64,000 bases of DNA from Pseudomonadota bacterium (GCA_039196715.1 JBCCUP010000006.1:1-64000); one strand, 5' to 3'. Positions 25,527 to 40,985 are shown, counted from the stretch's first letter. Notes: generated by a model from the sequence alone, not told the origin. Numbers and translations are program-made.

Positions 25527-26531
25527 ATGGCTGCGTTTTACAAAGAATTCCTCAAACCCCGCATTGTCAACGTCAACCAGGTGTCCAGCCGTCAGGCGAA
25601 GGTCACGCTGGAACCGTTGGAACGTGGCTTTGGCCACACCCTCGGCAACGCGTTGCGCCGCATCCTGCTGTCCTCCATGCAGGGCGCCGCGATCACGGAA
25701 GTCGAGATCGACGGTGTGCTGCACGAGTACACGACGATGGAAGGGGTTCAGGAGGACGTCCTCGACATCCTGCTCAACCTCAAAGGCGTCGGCATCAAGA
25801 TGCACCAGCGCGACGAAGTCGTGCTGCAGTTGCGCAAGAAAGGACCGGGCTTGGTCACAGCCGCGGACATCTCGCTCGACCATGACGTCGAGATCGTCAA
25901 CCCGACCCACGAGATCTGCAACCTCACCAAGGCCGGCGAGATCAACATGACCCTCAAGGTCCGCAAGGGTCGTGGCTACGAGCCCGCCACGCAGCGTGGC
26001 CTGGAAGAGGGTGAGTCCCGTCCGGTGGGTGCGCTCCAGATCGACGCGACCTTCAGCCCGGTCTACCGGGTGGCGTACAGCGTCGAGAGTGCGCGTGTTG
26101 AACAACGCACGGACCTCGACAAGCTGGTCATCGACATCGAGACCAACGGCACGCTGGACGCGGAGGAAGCCATACGCCGAGCGGCGGCCATCCTCCAGGA
26201 CCAACTGTCGGTGTTTGTCGAGCTCAGCGGCGACGAGCACGTGGAAGAAGAAGCGCCGGCAAGCGACCTCGATCCCGTGCTGTTGCGACCGGTCGACGAC
26301 CTCGAGCTCACGGTGCGGTCGGCCAACTGTCTCAAGGCCGAGAACATCTACTACATCGGTGACCTCATTCAGCGCACCGAGGTGGAGCTGCTGAAAACGC
26401 CCAACCTGGGCAAGAAGTCGCTCACGGAAATCAAGGATGTGCTGGCCCAGCAGGGCCTGTCACTCGGCATGCGCCTGGACAACTGGCCGCCGCCCGAGCT
26501 GCTCAAGCAGCGTGAAGCAGGCGTCCGCTAG
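25527..26531 (+). CDS. rpoA: DNA-directed RNA polymerase subunit alpha
   Basis: 334 residues. The N-terminal dimerisation/assembly domain has [20 protein letters not shown] (about residues 27-46). The C-terminal DNA- and activator-binding domain (about 245-325) has [20 protein letters not shown], including the arginine that contacts UP elements, and [20 protein letters not shown]. An acidic linker joins them. Intact housekeeping gene in the expected position. Confidence 0.98.
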   Translation: MAAFYKEFLKPRIVNVNQVSSRQAKVTLEPLERGFGHTLGNALRRILLSSMQGAAITEVEIDGVLHEYTTMEGVQEDVLDILLNLKGVGIKMHQRDEVVLQLRKKGPGLVTAADISLDHDVEIVNPTHEICNLTKAGEINMTLKVRKGRGYEPATQRGLEEGESRPVGALQIDATFSPVYRVAYSVESARVEQRTDLDKLVIDIETNGTLDAEEAIRRAAAILQDQLSVFVELSGDEHVEEEAPASDLDPVLLRPVDDLELTVRSANCLKAENIYYIGDLIQRTEVELLKTPNLGKKSLTEIKDVLAQQGLSLGMRLDNWPPPELLKQREAGVR

Positions 26532-26560
26532 AACAGCGCGATCACGAACGGTACACAACG

Positions 26561-26926
26561 ATGCGTCATCAAAAATCCGGCCGCAAATTCAACCGGAACA
26601 GCAGCCACCGTAAAGCCATGTTCCGCAACATGGCGGCGTCGCTCATCGAGCACGAGCACATCCGCACGACTTTGCCCAAGGCGAAGGAACTTCGCGGTGT
26701 GATCGAGCCCCTGATCACCATGGCCAAGAACGACAGTGTGCACACCCGCCGCTTGGCGTTTTCGCGCCTGCGTGACAAGGCCGCCGTGGGCAAGTTGTTC
26801 ACTGAGCTCGGTCCGCGTTCGAAGGACCGCCCGGGCGGCTATACGCGCATCCTGAAGTGCGGCTACCGTGCTGGCGACAAGGCGCCGATGGCCATCATCG
26901 AGCTGGTGGACGAAGCGGGCAGCTGA
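26561..26926 (+). CDS. rplQ: 50S ribosomal protein L17
   Basis: 121 residues starting [20 protein letters not shown], with [20 protein letters not shown] and the C-terminal [20 protein letters not shown]. Last gene of the ribosomal superoperon, followed by a strong terminator and then convergent uvrA. Confidence 0.97.
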   Translation: MRHQKSGRKFNRNSSHRKAMFRNMAASLIEHEHIRTTLPKAKELRGVIEPLITMAKNDSVHTRRLAFSRLRDKAAVGKLFTELGPRSKDRPGGYTRILKCGYRAGDKAPMAIIELVDEAGS

Positions 26927-26946
26927 GCCTAACCTGTTTCGCACGA

Positions 26947-26975
26947 AAAGCCGCCTCATCCAGGCGGCTTTTTTT
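26947..26975. terminator. bidirectional terminator between rplQ and uvrA
   Basis: A 10-bp stem (AAAGCCGCCT, loop CATCC, AGGCGGCTTT) is followed by T residues to 26975. On the minus strand the hairpin is followed by a run of T as well, so it can end both the ribosomal operon and the convergent uvrA transcript. Confidence 0.85.
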
Positions 26976-27015
26976 GTGGCCGGGTACAGGGAATTCGGGG
27001 GTTGACGGGGCGGTG

Positions 27016-29859
<2,844 letters not shown>

Positions 29860-29944
29860 GTGTTGCCTCGACAGCGCGGGTGGGTTGGAGGGAGAGCGGG
29901 TGGTAATATACCCGGTTTACCCAATACGCCCACACTCAACCCCC

Positions 29945-31162
29945 ATGGCCGAAGGCACCGCATTCACGCGCGACGAACGCCGAGCCGCTTCAGGCCTGGC
30001 TGCGGTGTTTGCGTGCCGCATGCTGGGGTTGTTCATGGTGCTGCCGGTGCTGAGTGTCTACGCCGACGACCTGGCCGGTGCGACACCGCTGCTGATCGGA
30101 CTCGCGATCGGCATCTACGGCCTGATGCAAGGCGCGTTGCAGATCCCCTTCGGCATGGTGTCCGACCGCGTGGGGCGCAAGCCCGTGATCACCGCGGGTT
30201 TGCTGATCTTCGTGCTCGGGAGCGTCGTTGCAGCCAACTCGGATCATGTGCTCACGCTCATTCTCGGCCGAGCGCTGCAGGGCGCCGGGGCCGTGGCTGC
30301 CGCCGTGATGGCACTGGCGGCAGACCTCAGCCGTGAACGGCAACGCACCATCATGATGGCGATCCTCGGTGGCACCATCGGCCTCGCGTTCATGCTGTCG
30401 TTGGTACTCGGGCCGGCATTGGCGGCGGTGGGCGGTCTTGGGGCGGTTTTCTGGGCGGCAACCGCGCTTGGACTGGCTGCGATCGCCGTGCTTCACACCT
30501 GGGTGCCCACACCCCCCGGTGTGCCTGCGACGGGTCGCCCTGCAGCACAGCCCGCGGCCGGCCTGTCCCGGGTGATCGCGCACCCGGAACTGTGGCGGCT
30601 CGACGCCGGTGTGTTCGTGTTGCATGCGATGATGACAGCGCTGTTCGTCGCCGCGCCCCTGGCGCTGCGCGACGCGGGCATCGGCGGCGGCGACCAATGG
30701 CAGGTGTACGTGCCGGCCGTGCTCGGGTCGCTGCTGGTGCTGCTGCCGCTGGTGTACCTGGCCGAGCGGCGCGCCCGATTGCGCGCGGTGTTTCTGCTGA
30801 GCATCACCTTGCTGGCGATCACGCCCTTTGGCGTCACGCTGGCAGACGCAACCTGGCATTTCGGTGTGCTGCTCGCGGTATTCTTCGGCGCGTTCAGCGC
30901 GCTCGAAGCCGTGATGCCATCGCGGGTGAGCAAGATCGTCACGCCGGACCTCAAGGGCACTGCCCTCGGGGTCTACGCGAGCTGCCAGTTCTTCGGCGCG
31001 TTTGCGGGCGGCGTGTTGGGCGGGCTGCTGTTTGGCGCCGGCGGCGCCGTGTGGTTGTTTTCAGGCAGTGCCGCGTTGGCGCTGCTCTGGCTGGGCATTG
31101 CCTCCGGCATGTCCGGCAGCGCGAAGCCGCGCGCGGACGTCGCGGCGGCACAAGGCAATTGA
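29945..31162 (+). CDS. MFS transporter (YajR-like, without C-terminal domain)
   Basis: Inner-membrane secondary transporter of the major facilitator superfamily. Start at ATG 29945 gives 405 residues ([20 protein letters not shown]); the open frame extends upstream only as antisense to uvrA. About twelve hydrophobic segments are present. The loop 2-3 MFS motif is [16 protein letters not shown] (about residues 70-85). Sequence style recalls E. coli YajR, but the protein ends right after the last membrane segment, so the cytoplasmic YAM domain is absent. The uvrA - MFS - ssb order matches Pseudomonas-type genomes. Substrate unknown. Confidence 0.85.
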   Translation: MAEGTAFTRDERRAASGLAAVFACRMLGLFMVLPVLSVYADDLAGATPLLIGLAIGIYGLMQGALQIPFGMVSDRVGRKPVITAGLLIFVLGSVVAANSDHVLTLILGRALQGAGAVAAAVMALAADLSRERQRTIMMAILGGTIGLAFMLSLVLGPALAAVGGLGAVFWAATALGLAAIAVLHTWVPTPPGVPATGRPAAQPAAGLSRVIAHPELWRLDAGVFVLHAMMTALFVAAPLALRDAGIGGGDQWQVYVPAVLGSLLVLLPLVYLAERRARLRAVFLLSITLLAITPFGVTLADATWHFGVLLAVFFGAFSALEAVMPSRVSKIVTPDLKGTALGVYASCQFFGAFAGGVLGGLLFGAGGAVWLFSGSAALALLWLGIASGMSGSAKPRADVAAAQGN

Positions 31163-31207
31163 CCGAATACCGGGCGCCGCGTGCGCCCTTGCAATGGGAG
31201 ACTACAA

Positions 31208-31675
<468 letters not shown>

Positions 31676-31763
31676 TGTGATCGACGTTGCAGCCTTTCAG
31701 GTGACTTTCGTCTAGATTTAAGTCTGTGCCTGTCTCATTCGGAAAGAATTGAAACACTAAACC

Positions 31764-32933
31764 ATGCGTGACAACTTTATATTTACATCGGAATCGGTGT
31801 CAGAAGGGCACCCCGACAAGCTGTGCGACCAGGTATCGGACGCCATCCTCGATGCCATTCTGAGTGAGGACAGGCACGCTCGGGTCGCGTGCGAAACCCT
31901 GGCCAAGACCGGCATGATCGCGGTGGCGGGGGAGATCACCACCACCGCCTGGGTCGACATCGAGGCGATCGTGCGCGAGGTGGTCTGTGACATCGGTTAC
32001 GACCACTCCGAGGTCGGTTTTGACGGCAACACCTGCGCGGTGCTCAATGCCATCGGCAAACAGTCACCCGACATTGCCCAGGGCGTCGATCGCGAGCGTG
32101 ATGAGGAGCAGGGCGCGGGCGACCAGGGCCTGATGTTCGGCTACGCCTGCGACGAAACCGATGTGCTCATGCCCGCGCCTATCACCTACGCCCACCGCCT
32201 GGTGCAGCGTCAGGCCGAGGTGCGCAAGAACGGGCAGCTCACCTGGCTGCGCCCGGACGCCAAGAGCCAGGTGACCCTGCGCTACGAAAACGGTGAACCC
32301 GCGGGCATCGACGCGGTCGTGCTCTCGACGCAACACGCGCCTGACGTGAGCCTCAAGGACCTTCAGGAAGCGGTCATGGAGCACGTGTTGAAGCCCGTGC
32401 TCCCGGCGCAGTGGCTGGCCGCGTGTCCGCACGAGAACATCCACATCAACCCCACCGGCAATTTCGTGATCGGCGGGCCGGTTGGCGACTGCGGCCTGAC
32501 CGGACGCAAGATCATCGTCGACACCTACGGCGGCATGGCACGCCATGGCGGCGGGGCCTTCTCGGGCAAGGACCCCTCCAAGGTCGATCGCTCGGCCGCC
32601 TACGCCGGGCGCTACGTGGCCAAGAACGTGGTCGCCGCCGGGCTTGCCCGGCAGTGTGAAATCCAGGTGTCCTACGCAATTGGCGTGGCGCGCCCGACGT
32701 CCATCACCGTGAACTCGTTCGGCACCGGCGCGGTCTCGGACGAGCGCATCGAAGCCCTCGTCGCCGAACACTTCGACCTTCGGCCCTACGGCATTCTCAA
32801 GATGCTCGAGCTCGAACGGCCGATCTACCGCCAGACGGCGGCCTACGGGCACTTCGGCCGCAACGACCCGGATTTCAGCTGGGAGCGCACCGACCGCGCC
32901 GCCGCCCTCAAAGATGCCGCTGGCATCGCCTGA
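31764..32933 (+). CDS. metK: S-adenosylmethionine synthetase
   Basis: Makes SAM from methionine and ATP. 389 residues. It has the N-terminal [20 protein letters not shown] (ATP/Met site), [14 protein letters not shown] (about residues 115-128), KTQVT-type strand [13 protein letters not shown], and [20 protein letters not shown] followed by [19 protein letters not shown]. It is 20 bases upstream of ahcY, forming a SAM make-and-recycle pair. No SAM riboswitch is evident in the 88-base gap after ssb. Confidence 0.97.
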   Translation: MRDNFIFTSESVSEGHPDKLCDQVSDAILDAILSEDRHARVACETLAKTGMIAVAGEITTTAWVDIEAIVREVVCDIGYDHSEVGFDGNTCAVLNAIGKQSPDIAQGVDRERDEEQGAGDQGLMFGYACDETDVLMPAPITYAHRLVQRQAEVRKNGQLTWLRPDAKSQVTLRYENGEPAGIDAVVLSTQHAPDVSLKDLQEAVMEHVLKPVLPAQWLAACPHENIHINPTGNFVIGGPVGDCGLTGRKIIVDTYGGMARHGGGAFSGKDPSKVDRSAAYAGRYVAKNVVAAGLARQCEIQVSYAIGVARPTSITVNSFGTGAVSDERIEALVAEHFDLRPYGILKMLELERPIYRQTAAYGHFGRNDPDFSWERTDRAAALKDAAGIA

Positions 32934-32953
32934 CCCTCACCGGACACAACCCC

Positions 32954-34369
<1,416 letters not shown>

Positions 34370-34387
34370 GCCGGTTTCGGCACGCGG

Positions 34388-35335
34388 ATGAACAGTGGCG
34401 GTGCGCTGCGATTCGCTCTGATCGTACCGACCCTCAACGCCGGGGAGGCCTGGCCGGCGTGGCTGTCCGCGGTCGCGCAGCAGAGCCGCGCGCCCGACAC
34501 CGTGCTGGTGGTCGATTCCTCGTCCACCGACGATACCGCTGTGCTCGCGTCGCAGGCGGGCTTCGACGTGGCCGTGATCGACCGGGCGGGTTTTGACCAC
34601 GGTGGCACTCGGCAGCGGGCCTTTGATCGGGTGCGCGACGCCGTCGATGTCGCGGCGTTCCTGACCCAGGATGCCGAATTGGCTGACAGCACGGCGTTGG
34701 CCGCCCTGATGGCGGCGTTTGACGACCCAGGTGTGGGTTGCGCCTACGGGCGGCAGCTCGCTCGGCCGTCGCACACCGCCATCGCCCGCCACCATCGCAC
34801 CTACAATTACCCGGACGAGCCCGCGCGCGTTGACGCCAGCGACCTGGAGCGCCAGGGATTGCGAGCAGCGTTCTGCTCGAATTCCTTTGCCGCCTACCGG
34901 AGCACGGCACTCTCGGCAGCGGGCGGCTTTCCGGAGTCGGTGGTTTTTGGTGAAGACATGCTCGCGGCGCTGCGCATCCTGCGGGCGGGCTACGCCAAGT
35001 GCTACGTGCCCGCCGCGTGTGTGTGGCATGCCCATGACTACACTCCACTGCAGGAGTACAAACGCTATTTCGACATGGGAGTGATGCACGCCGCTGAGAC
35101 GGAGCTGCACAGCCTGCGCGGCGGCGCCGGGGCCAGCGGTCGTGCGTTCGTGCGGTCGGAAATCCGGGCGGTGGCCGGCAGCAACCCGCTGACCGCCTTC
35201 GCATTGGTATGTCGAAACGGCCTGCGGTATCTCGGCTACCGGATCGGTCTCCGGGCGCAACGCCTGCCCGCGTTCGTGAAGCGCGCCATGACGATGAACA
35301 AAGCCTATTTCACAACCGGAGCGGAACGAAGGTGA
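34388..35335 (+). CDS. family 2 glycosyltransferase (probable rhamnosyltransferase)
   Basis: GT-A-fold sugar transferase acting at the cytoplasmic face of the membrane. 315 residues. FALIVPTLNAGEAWPAWLSA opens the fold, DSSSTDDTAVLA marks the nucleotide-sugar loop, QDAELAD is the metal-binding DxD-like position, and FGEDMLAALRILRAGYAKCY is the catalytic-side motif of the family. Position before the dTDP-rhamnose genes suggests rhamnose as donor, but this is inference. It begins 18 bases after ahcY, and 88 bases separate it from rfbB. Confidence 0.8.
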   Translation: MNSGGALRFALIVPTLNAGEAWPAWLSAVAQQSRAPDTVLVVDSSSTDDTAVLASQAGFDVAVIDRAGFDHGGTRQRAFDRVRDAVDVAAFLTQDAELADSTALAALMAAFDDPGVGCAYGRQLARPSHTAIARHHRTYNYPDEPARVDASDLERQGLRAAFCSNSFAAYRSTALSAAGGFPESVVFGEDMLAALRILRAGYAKCYVPAACVWHAHDYTPLQEYKRYFDMGVMHAAETELHSLRGGAGASGRAFVRSEIRAVAGSNPLTAFALVCRNGLRYLGYRIGLRAQRLPAFVKRAMTMNKAYFTTGAERR

Positions 35336-35423
35336 ACGCGGACCGTTCAATGTGGAGCACCCGACCTGCGACGCGGCCGAGCGCCTCGGTTGATGGCATC
35401 CGGACGCGTCGGGAGCGGCAGGC

Positions 35424-36467
35424 ATGAAGGTGTTGGTGACGGGTGGGTGTGGGTTCATCGGCTCTGCCGTGGTTCGCCTGCTGACAACCGACGCGGGCTA
35501 CGCAGTCTGCAACCTCGACAAGCTGACCTACTCCGGTGACCCGAGTACCGTCGAAACCGTGGTGTCCAACCCCCGCTACCGATTCGTGCAGGGCGACATC
35601 GGTGATGCAGCGTCGCTGGCTGCGCTGTTGGCGCAGTTCCAGCCGGACGCCGTGATGCACGTGGCGGCCGAGACCCACGTCGACCGGTCGATCACCGGGC
35701 CGCGCGTGTTCATCGAGACCAACGTGGTCGGTACCTACACGCTGTTGGAGCAGTGCCACCGGTATTGGCAGTCGTTGAGCGGGGCGCAGCGGGCGCAGTT
35801 CCGTTTCGTTCACGTCTCCACCGACGAGGTGTTCGGTGCGCTGGGCGAGAGCGGCGAGTTCAGCGAGCACAGCCGGTACCAGCCGAATTCACCCTACTCG
35901 GCCAGCAAGGCGGCGTCGGATCACCTGGTGCGCGCCTGGCACAGCACCTACGGTTTTCCGGCGCTGGTCACGAACTGCTCCAACAACTACGGCCCCTACC
36001 AGTACCCCGAAAAGCTGATCCCGTTGATGGTGCAGAACGCGCTGTCGGGTCAGCCTTTGCCGGTGTATGGTTCGGGCTTGCAAATACGCGACTGGCTTCA
36101 CGTCGAGGACCATGCTGCTGCGCTCCACGCTGTCCTCTGCCGCGGTCGTGTGGGGGAGTCCTACAACATCGGCGGCAGCGCCGAGCGACGCAACATCGAT
36201 GTCGTGCAGGCGGTCTGCGCTGCGCTGGATGCCAAGGCCCCACGTCCTTCAGGGTCCTACGAGGCGCTGATCACCCACGTGACAGACCGGCTCGGACACG
36301 ACTTTCGCTATGCTGTCTGCACCGACAAGATTGCCGTTGAATTGGGGTGGACCCCCTCGAGAAGCTTCGAATCCGGGTTGAGTGACACCATCGACTGGTA
36401 CCTCGGCAATCAGCGCTGGCTCGAGCACATCGCTGGCAAGCGCGAGCAGGGGGCCGGAACCGGATGA
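35424..36467 (+). CDS. rfbB: dTDP-glucose 4,6-dehydratase
   Basis: Second step of dTDP-L-rhamnose synthesis, converting dTDP-glucose to dTDP-4-keto-6-deoxyglucose with bound NAD. 347 residues. Rossmann motif GGCGFIGS at about residues 7-14. Catalytic [13 protein letters not shown] supplies the Thr-Asp-Glu triad, and [15 protein letters not shown] is the YxxxK pair. [16 protein letters not shown] is family-specific. First of four rhamnose genes in the order B-A-D-C; overlaps rfbA by 4 bases. Confidence 0.96.
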   Translation: MKVLVTGGCGFIGSAVVRLLTTDAGYAVCNLDKLTYSGDPSTVETVVSNPRYRFVQGDIGDAASLAALLAQFQPDAVMHVAAETHVDRSITGPRVFIETNVVGTYTLLEQCHRYWQSLSGAQRAQFRFVHVSTDEVFGALGESGEFSEHSRYQPNSPYSASKAASDHLVRAWHSTYGFPALVTNCSNNYGPYQYPEKLIPLMVQNALSGQPLPVYGSGLQIRDWLHVEDHAAALHAVLCRGRVGESYNIGGSAERRNIDVVQAVCAALDAKAPRPSGSYEALITHVTDRLGHDFRYAVCTDKIAVELGWTPSRSFESGLSDTIDWYLGNQRWLEHIAGKREQGAGTG

Positions 36468-37342
36468 AAGGCATCGTCCTCGCCGGTGGCTCCGGTACGC
36501 GCTTGTACCCGATCACGCAAGGCGTATCGAAACAGCTGTTGCCGATCTACGACAAGCCGATGATCTACCACCCGTTGTCCGTGCTGATGCTCGCCGGCAT
36601 CCGGGACATCCTGATCATCTCGACACCCGCTGACCTGCCGAACTACGAAAAACTGCTCGGCAATGGCGCACAGTTCGGCGTGTCGCTCGCCTACGCCGAG
36701 CAGCCGAGCCCCGATGGCCTGGCACAAGCCTTCCTGATCGGCCGGGATTTCATTGGTGCAGACAGTGTCTGCCTGGTGCTCGGTGACAACATCTTCTACG
36801 GCGACGGTTTCTCGGAGAAACTCACGGCGGCCTCGTCGTCGACGCACGGGGCCACGGTGTTCGCGTGCTGGGTGAGGGACCCGAACCGTTTCGGCGTCGT
36901 CGACGTGGATCCCGGGGGTCGTGTCTGCTCGATCGAAGAGAAACCGGCGATGCCCAAGTCGAACTACGCGGTCACAGGGTTGTATTTCTACGACAACCGT
37001 GTGATCGAGATCGCGGAGTCGCTCGAGCCGTCCGAGCGCGGCGAGTTGGAAATCACCGCGGTCAACAACGCCTACCTGGCGTCGGGCGACCTGCAGGTCG
37101 TGCGACTCGGGCGGGGTTTCACCTGGCTCGATGCCGGCACCCACGACAGCCTGCTCGAAGCGAGTCAGTTCGTGCAGACGATCGAACACCGGCAGGGGCT
37201 CAAGGTCGCGTGTCTGGAAGAGATCGCCTTTACCCAGGGCTGGATTGACGCCAAGGAACTCGCGGTGCGTGCCGACAGCATGGGCAGCACGGGCTACGCA
37301 CACTACCTGCAACGTCTGGCCGACGGAACCGAAGCCCGATGA
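36464..37342 (+). CDS. rfbA: glucose-1-phosphate thymidylyltransferase
   Basis: First step of dTDP-L-rhamnose synthesis: dTTP plus glucose-1-phosphate gives dTDP-glucose. 292 residues. [20 protein letters not shown] is the nucleotide-binding signature, followed by [29 protein letters not shown] holds the metal Asp and [20 protein letters not shown] the product-side site. ATGA overlaps at both ends with rfbB and rfbD. Confidence 0.97.
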   Translation: MKGIVLAGGSGTRLYPITQGVSKQLLPIYDKPMIYHPLSVLMLAGIRDILIISTPADLPNYEKLLGNGAQFGVSLAYAEQPSPDGLAQAFLIGRDFIGADSVCLVLGDNIFYGDGFSEKLTAASSSTHGATVFACWVRDPNRFGVVDVDPGGRVCSIEEKPAMPKSNYAVTGLYFYDNRVIEIAESLEPSERGELEITAVNNAYLASGDLQVVRLGRGFTWLDAGTHDSLLEASQFVQTIEHRQGLKVACLEEIAFTQGWIDAKELAVRADSMGSTGYAHYLQRLADGTEAR

Positions 37343-38241
37343 GGGTGCTGATCACCGGCGGCGACGGCCAACTCGGGCACAGCCTGCGGCGTGAGACCGC
37401 AGACCTGTCGTGGTCGGTGACGGTCTGCAACCGAACTGAACTCGACATCACCGATGCCGCACGCGTCGACGCCGCCGTGGCCGAGCTGCAACCGCAGCTC
37501 GTCATCAACGCGGCGGCCTACACGGCGGTCGACCGGGCCGAATCCGAGCGTGAGGCCGCGTTTGCGGTGAACGCCCACGGTGCCGGACACCTGGCGCAGG
37601 CGGCAGCAGCCGTCGGGGCAGCGTGTTTCCACGTGTCGACCGACTACGTGTTCTCGGGCGAGAGCGACACGGCCTACCGCGAGACCGATGCACCCGCGCC
37701 ATGCGGGGTCTACGGCGAAAGCAAACTCGCGGGGGAAGTGGCGGTGGCTGAAGCCAACCCGCACCACCTGATCCTGCGCACCGCCTGGGTGTTCAGCGAG
37801 CAGGGTGCCAATTTCGTCAAGGCCATGCTGCGGCTGGGGCAGGCCCGGGACGAGCTTGGCGTGGTCGACGATCAGGTCGGTGGGCCGACCTACGCCGGCG
37901 ACATCGCACGCACACTGATCACGCTGGCGCACCGTGTCCACGCTGACGACGCCAAAGACACCTTGGCCGCGTTCCCTTGGGGCACCTACCACTATTGCGG
38001 ACTGCCCTACGTGAGCTGGCACGGCTTCGCCACCGCCATTTTCGAGCGCGTGGCTGCCCGCGGCCTGTTTGACGTCCCGACGGTTCGGTCGATCACGACA
38101 GCCGAGTACCCGACCGCCGCGCGCAGGCCGGCAAATTCCCGCCTGGACACACACGAACTGACGCAGGCCTTCGGGATCCAGCCCGGCGACTGGGCCGCTG
38201 CGCTGGACCCGATCGACCGCTTTCTGGTGGCCCGGTCATGA
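37339..38241 (+). CDS. rfbD: dTDP-4-dehydrorhamnose reductase
   Basis: Last step of dTDP-L-rhamnose synthesis, an NAD(P)H-dependent reductase of the extended SDR family. 300 residues. [12 protein letters not shown] (N-terminal Rossmann motif), [27 protein letters not shown] and YGESKLAGE (catalytic YxxxK) are all visible. [14 protein letters not shown] is also typical. Overlaps rfbA and rfbC by 4 bases each. Confidence 0.96.
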   Translation: MRVLITGGDGQLGHSLRRETADLSWSVTVCNRTELDITDAARVDAAVAELQPQLVINAAAYTAVDRAESEREAAFAVNAHGAGHLAQAAAAVGAACFHVSTDYVFSGESDTAYRETDAPAPCGVYGESKLAGEVAVAEANPHHLILRTAWVFSEQGANFVKAMLRLGQARDELGVVDDQVGGPTYAGDIARTLITLAHRVHADDAKDTLAAFPWGTYHYCGLPYVSWHGFATAIFERVAARGLFDVPTVRSITTAEYPTAARRPANSRLDTHELTQAFGIQPGDWAAALDPIDRFLVARS

Positions 38242-38783
38242 ACGTGGTCGACACCGCGATCGACGCCGTCAAGATCCTCGAACCCCGGGTGTTCGAAGAC
38301 GAGCGGGGCTGTTTCTTCGAGAGTTTCAATCTGCGGCGGTTTCGCGAGTGCGTCGACCCGTCGGTCGAGTTCGTCCAGGACAACCATTCCGTCTCCAACC
38401 GCGGCGTGCTTCGCGGCTTGCACTTTCAGGCATCGCACCCGCAGGGCAAGCTCGTGCGCGTGGTGGCCGGTGCGGTGTTCGACGTCGCGGTCGACATCCG
38501 CCGCGACTCGCCGCACTTCGGCCAGTGGGTCGGCGAGACCCTGTCCGCCGAGAACCGACGGCAACTCTGGGTGCCCGGCGGCTTCGCCCACGGGTTCCTC
38601 ACCCTCAGCGACACCGCGCATTTTCTGTACAAAACAACCGAATACTACTACCCGGATGACGAACGGTGCATCGTATGGGACGATACTGACATTGCCATTG
38701 AGTGGCCCATGGACGCTGATCCAGTGCTATCTGACAAGGATCGCCAGGCTCCCACACTCGCCCAGCAGTTCGATACACCATGA
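38238..38783 (+). CDS. rfbC: dTDP-4-dehydrorhamnose 3,5-epimerase
   Basis: Third step of dTDP-L-rhamnose synthesis; a cupin-fold epimerase. 181 residues. RGLHFQASHPQGKLVRVVAG contains the catalytic His, DVAVDIRRDSPHFGQW follows, and WVPGGFAHGFLTLSD is the C-terminal cupin motif. ATGA overlaps join it to rfbD before and the ABC permease after, so sugar synthesis and export are translationally linked. Confidence 0.96.
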   Translation: MNVVDTAIDAVKILEPRVFEDERGCFFESFNLRRFRECVDPSVEFVQDNHSVSNRGVLRGLHFQASHPQGKLVRVVAGAVFDVAVDIRRDSPHFGQWVGETLSAENRRQLWVPGGFAHGFLTLSDTAHFLYKTTEYYYPDDERCIVWDDTDIAIEWPMDADPVLSDKDRQAPTLAQQFDTP

Positions 38784-39634
38784 GCGCGCCCGTTAGAACC
38801 GTGCGAGCTGGCGCCCAGTATCCAGCATCGGTCACGTCGTTGTACGCCAGTGGCGTGCAACACAGACAACTTGTTTGGGATTTGAGCAAACGTGCTGTGT
38901 CGGCGCGGTACCGTGGGTCCCTGTTGGGTATCGCCTGGTCGCTGATCACACCGATATTGATGCTTGCCGTGTACACCTTTGTGTTTTCCGTGGTGTTTCA
39001 GGCGCGTTGGGGCAGTATCGGTGAGGCAGAAAACCGATTTGATTTTGCCATGCTACTGTTTGCAGGCTTGGTCACGCACGCGTTTCTCGCCGAGGTCCTC
39101 AACCGCTCTACACGCCTGATCAGCGGCAATGCCAACTACGTTAAGAAAGTGGTGTTTCCACTCGAAATATTGCCGGTTGTCGAAGCCATTTCCGCGCTCT
39201 TTCAGCTGTGTCTCGGTGTCACTGTGCTGCTGGTGCTTCACGCGATCGTGTACCAGACAGCCTACCCAACCGTACTGTTCATGCCGGTCGTGCTGTTGCC
39301 CTTTTGTGTGCTCGCGGTGGGTTTGGCGTGGTTGTTCGCATCCGTGACAGTGTTCGTGCGAGACCTAGAGCAAGTCATGCCGCTACTCACCATGGTGCTT
39401 TTGTTCCTCGCTCCCATTTTCTATCCCATCACAGCAGTGCCGGAGGGGTTTCGGGGCTGGATTATGCTCAACCCGCTGACTTTCGTTGTTGATCAGGTGC
39501 GCCGCGTCACACTTCTCGGCTTGCCACCGGATTGGAGCGGCCTGGCAGTGTACTCGGTTATCGCCGTGCTGATTGCATGGCTTGGTTATCGGGTGTTCCA
39601 GTCTCTGCGGCGGGGCTTTGCAGATGTTGTCTGA
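38780..39634 (+). CDS. wzm: polysaccharide ABC transporter permease
   Basis: Membrane half of an ABC-2-type exporter moving a lipid-linked polysaccharide across the inner membrane. 284 residues with about six hydrophobic segments. RDLSKRAVSARYRGS-type N-terminal amphipathic region (here LVWDLSKRAVSARYRGSLLG) and the segment VFVRDLEQVMPLLTMVLLFL are family-typical. The ATG overlaps the rfbC stop by 4 bases, and wzt overlaps its end by 11. Base composition is visibly less GC-rich than the housekeeping genes. Confidence 0.92.
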   Translation: MSAPVRTVRAGAQYPASVTSLYASGVQHRQLVWDLSKRAVSARYRGSLLGIAWSLITPILMLAVYTFVFSVVFQARWGSIGEAENRFDFAMLLFAGLVTHAFLAEVLNRSTRLISGNANYVKKVVFPLEILPVVEAISALFQLCLGVTVLLVLHAIVYQTAYPTVLFMPVVLLPFCVLAVGLAWLFASVTVFVRDLEQVMPLLTMVLLFLAPIFYPITAVPEGFRGWIMLNPLTFVVDQVRRVTLLGLPPDWSGLAVYSVIAVLIAWLGYRVFQSLRRGFADVV

Positions 39635-40985
39635 CAACCTCGCCATTCGGGTCTCTAACGTCGAAAAGCACTACCGAGTCTATGCATCAGTGAGCGATCG
39701 GGTGAAGCAACGGATCGCGCCCGGACTGCGTGCGCGACTTGGCGCTCACACTGGAGACTACTTCGCCGAATTCAGTGCGCTCAAAAGGGTGTCTTTTGAG
39801 GTTGGGCGAGGCGAAACGGTGGGCATCATCGGCCGAAACGGTTCTGGCAAGTCAACGCTGCTGCAGATTATCTGTGGCACACTCGAGCCGAGTGCGGGCG
39901 AAGTGCTGACTCGAGGCCGCATTGCTGCGCTGCTCGAGCTCGGTTCCGGATTCAACCCCGATTTCAGTGGTGTCGAGAATGTCTTTCTGAATGCCTCCAT
40001 ACTCGGCATCCCGCGCTCAGAGATCGAGAATAAGTTCGACGACATCGCCAGTTTTGCAAACATCGGTGATTTCCTGTACCAGCCCGTCAAGAATTACTCG
40101 AGCGGTATGGTTGTCAGGCTTGCGTTTGCGGTGCAATCCCAGGTCGACCCGGATATTCTCGTTGTAGACGAAGCCCTGGCTGTAGGTGATGCGAAGTTTC
40201 AAGCCAAGTGCTACGACCGATTACGCCAGCTTCAGGAGGGTGGGGCAAGCGTGTTGTTGGTGACACACTCCCACGAGCAAATCCTCACACACTGTGCGTC
40301 GGCGCTGCTGCTCGAGAAAGGTGTGAAGATCGCACACGGCGACCCGAAAACAGTGGTAAATCGCTACTTGGATCGCATGTTTGGTAGTCCACAGAGCTCG
40401 CCCGATCGAAAGCCCGACAGGGCGTCAGCGAGGACTGTCGATATCAACGTGGCGTCCCCTGCAAAGCTGAACCTCGATGAGGACAGCTTTGCAACACGGC
40501 CGAATTACAACGTTGAGGAGTATCGCTGGGGCGACAAACGCGCGCTGATACAGGACTACCATATTGCCTCGCTCGGCCAATCCAACCCGGCAACAGTGCA
40601 ACAAGGCGCAGAGATCGTTCTGGACGTGGCTGTTCAGTTCTGTTCGCGCATCCTCGACCCCATATTTGGTATCACGGTAAGGAACACCGAGGGCGTGTTC
40701 GTTTACGGCACCAATTCACAAGCCCTCGCTGAGACCAGTCTGACTGGCGTCTACGACACCGGCCAGGGCGTGTTCGTGCGGTTGAGCTTCCAATGCGTGC
40801 TAGCACCGGGCGATTACTTCCTATCGCTCGGCGTCGCATCCACGGTTGGCAGCGAGATTGTGCCGCATGATCGGCGGTACAATTCGATCCATGTCCATGT
40901 GGTCGGTGACACGGCGTACTCGGGCCTGGTCAACTTGCAATTGCACATGCAGTCGTCGGAAGCGCGTTGTGAAGTCACATCTTGA
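39624..40985 (+). CDS. wzt: polysaccharide ABC transporter ATPase with C-terminal binding domain
   Basis: ATPase subunit of the Wzm/Wzt exporter. I choose ATG 39624 (MLSDNLAIRVSNVEKHYRVY), giving 453 residues; an upstream in-frame ATG lies inside wzm. Walker A GRNGSGKST at 70-78, signature NYSSGM at 157-162, Walker B ILVVDE at 178-183. The ATPase ends near 250; a linker follows. Residues about 300-445 form a beta-rich extension like the Wzt-C carbohydrate-binding domain, which in E. coli O8/O9a recognises the methylated chain end before export. The next gene encodes a methyltransferase fusion, which fits this. Confidence 0.93.
   Translation: MLSDNLAIRVSNVEKHYRVYASVSDRVKQRIAPGLRARLGAHTGDYFAEFSALKRVSFEVGRGETVGIIGRNGSGKSTLLQIICGTLEPSAGEVLTRGRIAALLELGSGFNPDFSGVENVFLNASILGIPRSEIENKFDDIASFANIGDFLYQPVKNYSSGMVVRLAFAVQSQVDPDILVVDEALAVGDAKFQAKCYDRLRQLQEGGASVLLVTHSHEQILTHCASALLLEKGVKIAHGDPKTVVNRYLDRMFGSPQSSPDRKPDRASARTVDINVASPAKLNLDEDSFATRPNYNVEEYRWGDKRALIQDYHIASLGQSNPATVQQGAEIVLDVAVQFCSRILDPIFGITVRNTEGVFVYGTNSQALAETSLTGVYDTGQGVFVRLSFQCVLAPGDYFLSLGVASTVGSEIVPHDRRYNSIHVHVVGDTAYSGLVNLQLHMQSSEARCEVTS

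Noticed and set aside
29860-29944. LexA (SOS) box between uvrA and the MFS gene
   Set aside because: No CTG-N10-CAG match was found; only an AT-rich TAATAT stretch that might be a -10 box without a clear -35.
40846-40968. In-frame upstream extension of the 1069-residue fusion protein
   Set aside because: It lies wholly inside wzt coding sequence and reads as Cys/Arg-rich nonsense. GTG 40969 has a proper ribosome site.
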